Below are positions 14,201 through 20,176 of a stretch of 20,176 bases of DNA, one piece after another. Made by a program: the position numbers and the translations under genes. How positions within the stretch are numbered: position 1 is the first letter of the stretch; each line of letters begins with the position of its first letter. Location of the stretch: assembly GCA_002364975.1 (NCBI GenBank), contig DEYT01000147.1, positions 1,588-21,763 of the forward strand, given 5' to 3'. The notes under the pieces are model-generated. The model was not told where the DNA came from, did not search any database, and saw nothing but the letters and a program-made list of their open reading frames with translations. The DNA comes from Opitutia bacterium UBA3151 (GTDB taxonomy: Bacteria > Verrucomicrobiota > Verrucomicrobiia > Opitutales > Seribacteraceae).

Positions 14201-15709
14201 CTATTCAACGCTTTGCACGGTAACCTTCAGGTTATTAATCAACTCCATTAAAGGGAGTACCGAAGCGATGGTATCTTCCTCCAAGGAATCCACCGAAAAA
14301 GTAATCCGGTCTGCCGGGCACTTTACCAAGCCTAGTGCAGAATCAAGATTTACCCACCGGTCATCCATATAAAATTGGGTCCACATGTGATAAACCAACA
14401 CATCTTTTTGATCTTCAAATTCATCGGCATAAACCAAGCCGGTTACCACTCTACTGGGAATGCCTAATGCACGTCCCATAGCAGCCAGCAGTACCGAATG
14501 TTCGGTACAATCTCCCGCTTTCTTTCTTGCTACTTCACTGGCAGTGGCAAAGCCAACTTCATAATTTTTGTTGGACATATAACGGAAGACAAATTTGGTA
14601 AGATTATTGGCAATCTCTTTGGGGGTCTTTGCCTTCCCTTTCCCCTGTTTGGCAAGTTTCTGAATGAGTAAATCATCCGAATTAAGGTATACATTTGCCG
14701 TAAGAAAAGGTTTCAAATCAATTTCCTTACCTCCTTTTTCCTGACGCTGATTCTGATCCACAATCACCCGTACCGAGTTGTCATTGATCTGCTCAATCTT
14801 CTGAGAGGAATCTTCAAACAATTTACCTGACCATTTTCCTTTGATTGCTTCCATGATAAAAATATTTTTTTCGCTTTTTGGTACTGCTGCATTCAGGGGA
14901 ACGACAGAGCTCAACAAAAGTTCATGAGCGTCTTCATCCATCTTTTTGGCCTTCTTTTTCGGTACCTCAATAATGGAAATTTTCATTCCTCCCATGTTCA
15001 TCTCGGTTTTGAGGGCAATACAGTTTTCATCAAACCATGACTTTGTAATCATGGATCCAATTGGACTTTTTAATTCCATATCCACCTCGAAGGCTTTAAT
15101 CCTTTTCTCCCCGATTTGAATCGGTTTTTCCCCAAAACAAATAATATTTGCCAGTACCGGTTTTTTCATTCCCATGTCGGGAGAGTAGACTTTTAGTTCA
15201 TAAGTTTTTCCAGCTTCCTGAAATCCATTTTCCAGAACCTGCTTGCGCAGCCCCCAACTCATACCTCCTTCCGGATCAAATGAATACCTGGTTTCCTTTC
15301 CTGAAATGAACTGTTTTTCATAAACGACCAATTCCTTCCCTTCCACTCGTCCTTTTTTGAGCATGGGAATTCCCGCCATTTTGGTCTCACTGGAAAAATC
15401 GATTAGTTCTCCACTTACTTTCTCCGTTGTTTCCTGTTCAACCGTAATTTCAAGACTCTGTCCCGCACGCTTGATCTCCATTACAAACTCATTCCGGCTT
15501 TTTATGACATCTCCATCTTTTTGCATTTCATCCTGAAAATAACCGACTTTCGCTCCACTGAGATAAACTTCATACCACCGATCAACCGGAGTGAATTCTG
15601 TTTTCGCCTCAGCAAAATGAGGTCCTGAAACCAAAAACAGGAGCAGTAAACTTCGCCACAATACAAAAGTTACAAGTAATTGAAAGAGTTTAAAAGTTTT
15701 CATACACAT
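14201..15709 (-). CDS. Exported transglutaminase-like (papain-fold) protein
   Basis: The 502-residue product has a long hydrophobic N-terminal signal (about residues 7-35, ending near HFAEA). A beta-rich N-terminal region of about 300 residues follows (opening WYEVYLSGAKVGYFQDEM). The C-terminal domain at about 365-470 is of the transglutaminase-like superfamily (PF01841). The catalytic triad is visible: Cys401 in AGDCTEHS, His441 in VYHMWTQF and Asp456 in NLDSAL. Bacterial proteins of this kind are usually proteases, peptidases or cross-linking enzymes of the cell envelope; which applies here cannot be said. MKTF at 15703 is an alternative start and leaves the signal intact. The sulfatase follows after 68 bases on the same strand, so co-transcription is possible. 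No Shine-Dalgarno sequence is present. Confidence 0.85.
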   Translation of the reverse strand: MCMKTFKLFQLLVTFVLWRSLLLLFLVSGPHFAEAKTEFTPVDRWYEVYLSGAKVGYFQDEMQKDGDVIKSRNEFVMEIKRAGQSLEITVEQETTEKVSGELIDFSSETKMAGIPMLKKGRVEGKELVVYEKQFISGKETRYSFDPEGGMSWGLRKQVLENGFQEAGKTYELKVYSPDMGMKKPVLANIICFGEKPIQIGEKRIKAFEVDMELKSPIGSMITKSWFDENCIALKTEMNMGGMKISIIEVPKKKAKKMDEDAHELLLSSVVPLNAAVPKSEKNIFIMEAIKGKWSGKLFEDSSQKIEQINDNSVRVIVDQNQRQEKGGKEIDLKPFLTANVYLNSDDLLIQKLAKQGKGKAKTPKEIANNLTKFVFRYMSNKNYEVGFATASEVARKKAGDCTEHSVLLAAMGRALGIPSRVVTGLVYADEFEDQKDVLVYHMWTQFYMDDRWVNLDSALGLVKCPADRITFSVDSLEEDTIASVLPLMELINNLKVTVQSVE

Positions 15710-15850
15710 AAATGACTTCGCTTTCGATTTCTTACTTATTTACAAAGTTTGAATAAAGCACTGAATTAATCGCCTAACGGAAAACTTCTGGGCCAAAAAA
15801 CCTACAGTCTAACAAACAACCCTCTCGTGGAGACTTTCCGCTGATAGAAA
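15710..15850. other. Intergenic gap between xylA and the transglutaminase-like gene
   Basis: These 141 bases should hold the end of the xylA transcript and the promoter of the transglutaminase-like gene. No convincing -35/-10 pair was found. A run of six T on the minus strand (near 15796-15801) is preceded only by a weak 5-base stem with a loop of about 20 bases, so a terminator cannot be supported. No open frame of note was seen. Confidence 0.4.
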
Positions 15851-17155
15851 TTAAATAAACTCGTTGATCAAGTTTTCCAGCATTTCCTGACGTCCACTGG
15901 CAAGACTAGGCTCACCATTAGCCAAAGCAAGTTCCTCGAGTTCAGCAAAGCTAGCGGTACCTGCTTCCACTTTTGCACCGATATCATTGTCAAAGCTGGA
16001 ATAGCGCTCCTCAACAAATTTGCCTAGTCGGCCATCTTCCTGGATAGCATGAGCAATCTTGAGTCCACGGGCAAATGCATCCATGCCCCCAATATGGGCG
16101 TGCATTAAATCGATCGGTTCATGCGATTCTCGTCTACGCTTAGCATCAAAGTTCAAACCACCCGTGGTGAAACCACCCATTTTCAGAACTACCAACATAA
16201 TCTGGGTGGTCATGTAAATATCGGTTGGGAACTGATCTGTATCCCATCCAATCAGAGTGTCTCCCGTATTGGCATCAATGCTGCCAAGTGCATCCGCATT
16301 GGCGGCTACCGTAAGGTCATGCTCCACCGTGTGGCCCGCCAAAGTAGCATGATTGGTCTCAATGTTTAATTTAAAGTGATCAAGCAGGTTATATTCGCGA
16401 AGGAAATTCAGGCAGGCCGCGGAATCGCTGTCATACTGGTGGGTGGAAGGCTCACGTGGTTTGGGCTCAATATAAAAAGGTCTGTCAAAACCAATACTTT
16501 TCGCATGATCCACAGCCATATGCATAAATGCAGCCAAGTGATCAAGTTCCCGTTTCATGTCGGTATTCAACAAGGTGGAATATCCTTCACGGCCACCCCA
16601 GAAAGTATAGCCCAGCCCGTCCAACTCTTTGGTTACCTCAAGTGCTTTTTTAACCTGTGCCGCCGCATAAGTGTAAACGGACGCATCCGGAGATGTGGCC
16701 GCCCCCTGTGCATAACGCGGATGGGCAAAAAGACAGGCTGTGCCCCAGAGTAGTTGGACTCCAGTTTCCGCCTGTTTTTCTTTTAATTTGGCCACCACCC
16801 GGTCAAGAGCGGCATTGGAAGCGGAAAGATCATTCAATTCGGGTGCAATATCACGATCATGAAAGCAGTAGAATTCAATCCCTATTTTATCGAGGAATTC
16901 AAAAAATACATCGACCCGGGCAATTGCGTTTTCAACCGAATCACTCCGATCATCCCATGGCATCTGAGCAGTGCCCTGACCAAACGGATCCGCTAATTCA
17001 TTTCGCATCACATGCCAGTATGCCCCCGCGAATCTCAAATGATCCTTCATCGACTTACCCCCGACTTCCTCATTTGCATTGTAGTATTTAAAGGCAAGCG
17101 GGTTCTTTGAGCTAGATCCTTCGTATTGGATTTTATCGCAGTCGAAATATTGCAT
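15851..17155 (-). CDS. xylA: Xylose isomerase
   Basis: The 434-residue cytoplasmic enzyme interconverts D-xylose and D-xylulose (and D-glucose/D-fructose weakly), the first step of the isomerase route of xylose catabolism. It is a class II xylose isomerase by length and sequence. The active-site residues are all present: His99 and Asp102 in FCFHDRDIAPE; Glu230 and Lys232 in YIEPKPREP; Glu266 and His269 in NIETNHATLAGH; Asp294 in GSIDANTGD; Asp305 and Asp307 in GWDTDQFPTD; Asp337 in NFDAKRRR. Positions run two lower than in the E. coli enzyme. No xylulokinase or xylose transporter is adjacent. The gene stands between an envelope operon and the transglutaminase-like gene, with 206 bases upstream that contain an inverted repeat. 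No Shine-Dalgarno sequence precedes the ATG. Its product could process xylose released by the exported enzymes nearby. Confidence 0.97.
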   Translation of the reverse strand: MQYFDCDKIQYEGSSSKNPLAFKYYNANEEVGGKSMKDHLRFAGAYWHVMRNELADPFGQGTAQMPWDDRSDSVENAIARVDVFFEFLDKIGIEFYCFHDRDIAPELNDLSASNAALDRVVAKLKEKQAETGVQLLWGTACLFAHPRYAQGAATSPDASVYTYAAAQVKKALEVTKELDGLGYTFWGGREGYSTLLNTDMKRELDHLAAFMHMAVDHAKSIGFDRPFYIEPKPREPSTHQYDSDSAACLNFLREYNLLDHFKLNIETNHATLAGHTVEHDLTVAANADALGSIDANTGDTLIGWDTDQFPTDIYMTTQIMLVVLKMGGFTTGGLNFDAKRRRESHEPIDLMHAHIGGMDAFARGLKIAHAIQEDGRLGKFVEERYSSFDNDIGAKVEAGTASFAELEELALANGEPSLASGRQEMLENLINEFI

Positions 17156-17199
17156 GGGAAAAGTTTGGCTGGGGGTTGGGGATTTTTTAAAGGGCAGTT

Positions 17200-17221
17200 T
17201 CTTACATTATGGGCTGTAAGA
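17200..17221. promoter_or_regulatory. Inverted repeat upstream of xylA, candidate operator
   Basis: TCTTACA (17200-17206) and TGTAAGA (17215-17221) are perfect 7-base arms separated by 8 bases, 44 bases ahead of the xylA ATG. A possible minus-strand promoter (TTGAGA at 17248-17243, AAATAT at 17226-17221, 16-base spacer) would place the dyad over the -10 and start site, where a repressor could act. The promoter match is modest. The rest of 17156-17361 is AT-rich, with a C-rich leader (on the xylA strand) next to the start codon and a tandem GTCGAC pair at 17345-17357. Confidence 0.4.
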
Positions 17222-17361
17222 TATTTTAATAACTACAACTTTTCTCAAAATTTATTGCTTTTTTATACCAAGACGAGAAAAAAATTTGGCTTCACTTTTC
17301 CCCGGGTGTAGCAATCCATTTTTAGGTTTTAAAAAACAGCAATAGTCGACCGTCGACCCAA

Positions 17362-18495
17362 CTAGTTAAGCCGGGCACCGAGTCCACCCCCATAACCCGC
17401 GAGTTCAAGGTAAGCACGCCCGATGATTTGCCTTTCCGAATCCATCACTTCACAAGCTCCCTCCCAGTAGGCGTTGTCGGCTTGGTTCCCGTAGAACTCC
17501 TGATTTTCAAGCAGGGGATGCAGACGATAAATTTGCTTTCCCTTTTGTGGATGGGTTGCAGTGATCCGCACCCGGGTGGGATATGAAAGCTTGGTAACCG
17601 GGCTGGTCCATTCACCTTCTTCCTCCCATGAGAATTGATCTGCATACACCTGCTCAATCCCACCTTTTGGGTCAATCCAATAAACCGCAGACCATCGATC
17701 ACTGGTGCCGTCATTTTTACGCAACCGATAAGCTTTGACCTCGCTTCCATCCTCTAACTGCATACAAGTCCAATCCCAACCAGCCAGTCCCTCACCCAAC
17801 TGACTTGAAGAAATCTCATGATCCATCCAGGCAATCCCCTTCACCTCTTGTTTCTCGCCTCTATGAAATAGAGTACCTTGGGCTTGAAGGCGGGTATATG
17901 ACCAGTACCAACTGACCGAGGCGGCCTCATCCCCTTTACGGCTCAAACCCCTATCCCCGAATTGAACAAGGGGCTTTACTGGGATAAGCGAAAGTTGCAA
18001 TTTTCCACCATCTGGATACCGGGTGGTCAACTGAATTTCCTCCCTGTTCCCCTCCATACTTGCTTCAATCCCTCCGACCTTAAAATCCAAGCTCTCTCTG
18101 CTGGCAGAAGCTTGCCAGCCTTCCCGGAATACACGTTCGGTATGCAGATAACTTTGATCCTTTCGATCACTCAAGGCAGCATGAGCAAGGAAAAGTTGTT
18201 GGTTTCCAAAAGGAGTTGATTTCGCCTGCTCGTTTGTTTCCGTTGGATTTCCTGCAACTCGGAAAACCGTGGATTGAAAACCATACTCCTTACCTCCATC
18301 TTCGGTTTCCAAGTGGCCTACCCAATACCACCACTCTAATCCATATCCAAAATGGGCACCATGATCTCTGGGAAATAGAGGATTGTAGTCCGGGACTGGA
18401 ACCAAGTAACCCTTACTGGAACGCTCTGGAGGCTGGATCCATTCCGTGGCAGATAGCGAAAGAGCACAAAACAAAATAGAGCTATAAAATTTCAT
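17362..18495 (-). CDS. AttH/CrtC-like lipocalin-fold secreted protein
   Basis: This 377-residue protein has a short signal peptide (about 1-16) and the features of the AttH / hydroxyneurosporene-synthase-like family (PF07143): GLEWWYWVGHL at 52-62, YGFQSTVFR, FLAHAALSD, WYWSYTRLQAQGTL, IAWMDHEISSSQL at 221-233 and GWDWTCMQLEDGSEVKAYRLR at 239-259. Although related to carotenoid 1,2-hydratase, members encoded beside ABC permeases are not carotenoid enzymes and are thought to serve envelope lipid or lipoprotein handling. Here the start codon overlaps the permease stop as ATGA, which ties the protein to that transporter. No carotenoid gene is near. The family call is firm; the activity is unknown. 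Confidence 0.87.
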   Translation of the reverse strand: MKFYSSILFCALSLSATEWIQPPERSSKGYLVPVPDYNPLFPRDHGAHFGYGLEWWYWVGHLETEDGGKEYGFQSTVFRVAGNPTETNEQAKSTPFGNQQLFLAHAALSDRKDQSYLHTERVFREGWQASASRESLDFKVGGIEASMEGNREEIQLTTRYPDGGKLQLSLIPVKPLVQFGDRGLSRKGDEAASVSWYWSYTRLQAQGTLFHRGEKQEVKGIAWMDHEISSSQLGEGLAGWDWTCMQLEDGSEVKAYRLRKNDGTSDRWSAVYWIDPKGGIEQVYADQFSWEEEGEWTSPVTKLSYPTRVRITATHPQKGKQIYRLHPLLENQEFYGNQADNAYWEGACEVMDSERQIIGRAYLELAGYGGGLGARLN

Positions 18496-20176
18496 CTTCT
18501 TCTAAAATTCCAGTAACTTGCGGAGACTACACCGGAGGCCGCTCCAACTAGAGCCAAGAGGATACCAAACCATAAAATACTCTGCAGAGGAACGCTCCAA
18601 AGCAAGGTCCATCCAAAAGATTGCACATTGATGACAAAAACCAACAACCAACCCAGAGCCAATCCGGTGATGGCTCCAGCCAACCAAGCGGCAAGCCCAA
18701 TTCCTGCCCCTTCCAAGCCTGCTGCCAGAAGAAAGCGGAAAGTAGAAAACCCCAGATATTTCAGCGTTTGCCAAGTCTGGGTGGATTCATCAAAGATCGA
18801 AAGCAGGCCAAGAAGTAAGCCAGCAAAAGCAACTGCCAACCCGATCAAGCTCAAGGCATTGGTCGCTTGAAAAGTCTGTTCAAAAATCCCCAGCGCGACA
18901 TCCCGAAGTTCCCTTTCATTCCGGATATCCAAGCCTGGGTAAGCAATTCGTAAACGGTTCCGGGTTTCATTCAGCTTGGATCGGTCATGGAGATACAAAC
19001 TCACATTGACCGGCCGCTTCGAGCCTGTCCAATCCGCCCATACTTCAGTGGATATCGCTGCCATTCCAAACTCATTTCCATAGTCACAAAAGATTCCAAG
19101 AGGAGATACATTTTGCAGACCGGACGGGGTCTTCAACTCTACAATACCACCCGAAAGCACCCCAAAACGACGGGCAAAAGTCTCACTTACCAAAGCGGGC
19201 TCGGCCCCGGTTGCAAGTTCTAGTGAACCTGGTTTCTTTAACCAAATCTGTCGGGCCTCATTCTTCCAGTGATTCATATCCACACCTGCCAAAACCGTTA
19301 CCCCTTTCGACGGCTTAACATAGCAGATCCGCATTACATCTGCGTATTTTATATTCGGATCGGTTAAAAGTTTATCCATCAACTCGGGATCTATTCCATT
19401 GATACTACCTGCCCCAGTCACCCCGCTCTCTGAAATGTAAAGGTCGGCTTGAAAGCGGACATCGAACCACTCTTCAATCGTATCCCGGAAGCTATCAATC
19501 ATCTGAAACATACCCGTCACCATACTTACCGCCACCACCAATCCGGCAACCGCAAGTCGATGCCGGCTGGATCCATCCCGTAACCGGCTGCATGCAAGCC
19601 GAGTCACAGGACCGGTGCATGTTGGGAGTACCGAGCGTGCCAATAAAACTAGTACATGGCCGGACAGCAGGGCTGAGCCCAAAATCCAACACCCTGCGGC
19701 AAGAAAGCCACCCACGGGCATATTGGAACCAGCCTCCATCACAAAGGGAGGAAAGAACAAGGCAATCCCACCAAGCAAAAGAAGTCCGAGGCCAATTTTT
19801 GGATTTCTAAGCCAGAAAAACCCGGGAGACCAGTCCCCTCTTGCGAGAACTTGAGCGGGGGGAGTTTGAGTGGCATCACGGGCAGGGAGCCAACCGGCAA
19901 GTAAGCTGAATACTACACCTAAAACCATACCCACCAAAATATCCAGGCTAGTTAAATTTAGTGCTTCCACCGAGGTGGCAAAGTAAAGAGCGTTCACCGT
20001 ATCTGCCAGCATACCCACTGCACCAAAGGCCAAAATTTGCCCAACTCCAACTCCAGCAATCGAACCCAATAAGCCCAAGACAAATGCTTCCAGAAGGTAA
20101 GTTATAAATAGGACTGAACCATCCACACCCAAAGAACGAAGGGTTGCAATCTCCGCCCGCCTCCGAACCACGGCGG
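18492..20176 (-). CDS. FtsX-type ABC transporter permease (MacB/LolC-like), N-terminal part beyond window
   Basis: The frame is open to the right edge, so the start lies outside. The GTG at 20171 is an internal valine preceded by an alanine codon, not a start. About 561 residues are seen. The fragment opens at the cytoplasmic RRRAEIATLRSLG motif, followed by two to three membrane segments that end the first FtsX domain. Two more segments follow near 125-185, then a periplasmic domain of about 200 residues. A second FtsX domain at about 435-555 (ESTQTWQTLKYLGFS motif, then membrane helices) ends in NFRRR. Such permeases move lipoproteins, lipids or peptides out of the inner membrane by mechanotransmission. 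An ATPase gene should lie upstream, off the window. The gene overlaps the AttH-like gene by 4 bases. This matches known permease-AttH pairs in Gram-negative bacteria. Confidence 0.88.
   Translation of the reverse strand, partial: AVVRRRAEIATLRSLGVDGSVLFITYLLEAFVLGLLGSIAGVGVGQILAFGAVGMLADTVNALYFATSVEALNLTSLDILVGMVLGVVFSLLAGWLPARDATQTPPAQVLARGDWSPGFFWLRNPKIGLGLLLLGGIALFFPPFVMEAGSNMPVGGFLAAGCWILGSALLSGHVLVLLARSVLPTCTGPVTRLACSRLRDGSSRHRLAVAGLVVAVSMVTGMFQMIDSFRDTIEEWFDVRFQADLYISESGVTGAGSINGIDPELMDKLLTDPNIKYADVMRICYVKPSKGVTVLAGVDMNHWKNEARQIWLKKPGSLELATGAEPALVSETFARRFGVLSGGIVELKTPSGLQNVSPLGIFCDYGNEFGMAAISTEVWADWTGSKRPVNVSLYLHDRSKLNETRNRLRIAYPGLDIRNERELRDVALGIFEQTFQATNALSLIGLAVAFAGLLLGLLSIFDESTQTWQTLKYLGFSTFRFLLAAGLEGAGIGLAAWLAGAITGLALGWLLVFVINVQSFGWTLLWSVPLQSILWFGILLALVGAASGVVSASYWNFRRR

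Noticed and set aside
16657..17091. 144-codon open frame on the plus strand
   Set aside because: Antisense to the strongly conserved xylA gene; its translation shows no known motif.
17169..17213. G-runs on the plus strand that might form a quadruplex near the xylA start
   Set aside because: Four runs exist only if loops of about 10 and 15 bases are allowed. The potential is weak and nothing else supports it.
17345..17357. Tandem GTCGAC repeat (two copies one base apart)
   Set aside because: It is a short self-complementary hexamer beside the AttH-like gene stop. There is no longer flanking repeat, and the same hexamer occurs elsewhere (for example 8905-8910 and inside 150-157), so it is probably chance.
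1..20176. Mobile element, phage, CRISPR or defence system
   Set aside because: No transposase, integrase, terminal repeats, repeat-spacer array or known defence domain was found in any frame. The RHH-Nudix pair is the only cassette-like unit.

Overview
The window looks like part of a chromosome from a polysaccharide-degrading marine or aquatic member of the PVC group. Verrucomicrobiota is most likely and Planctomycetota is the alternative. The pointers are several secreted sulfatases, an adjacent DUF1552 / DUF1587-DUF1595-DUF1592-DUF1588-DUF1585 cytochrome pair (families concentrated in these phyla), moderate GC content, and almost no Shine-Dalgarno sequences ahead of the genes. Assignment to a phylum is inference; no rRNA or other taxonomic marker is present. 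Coding density is high and no gap exceeds about 210 bases. No tRNA, rRNA, CRISPR array, IS element or transposase was found.

Layout. Positions 1-1692 (+) hold the C-terminal end of an arylsulfatase and, 9 bases later, a secreted TIM-barrel glycoside-hydrolase-like protein (agarase-related). Positions 1699-2288 (-) hold a small cassette of a ribbon-helix-helix protein followed by a Nudix hydrolase. Positions 2434-4906 (+) hold a secreted right-handed beta-helix protein and a sulfatase remnant in which the signal peptide and first metal motif are joined in frame to the C-terminal tail, with the whole catalytic core missing. Positions 4998-10778 (+) hold the DUF1552 protein, its di-haem partner and a secreted alpha/beta-hydrolase (esterase). 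The next block reads on the minus strand and ends 1 base from that esterase: transglutaminase-like protein (15709-14201), intact sulfatase (14132-12504), and an unusual fusion of an SMP-30/gluconolactonase propeller with an esterase (12507-10780) that overlaps the sulfatase by ATGA. Further right, also on the minus strand, are xylose isomerase xylA (17155-15851) and an AttH/CrtC-like secreted protein that overlaps by ATGA the end of an FtsX-type ABC permease running off the right edge.

Working together. Nearly all genes from 1 to 14132 encode exported proteins suited to attacking a sulfated, esterified plant or algal polysaccharide: desulfation, glycoside cleavage or binding, ester removal, a c-type-cytochrome module of unknown reaction, and a lactonase domain. 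XylA could feed released xylose or a similar aldose into central metabolism. One speculative model is that the cytochrome module oxidises a sugar to a lactone, which the SMP-30 domain opens. The permease/AttH pair is probably a separate envelope lipid or lipoprotein transport operon. Several inverted repeats lie just ahead of start codons (2418-2441, 4495-4508, 8927-8945, 14155-14168, 17200-17221) and are candidate operators or mRNA hairpins.
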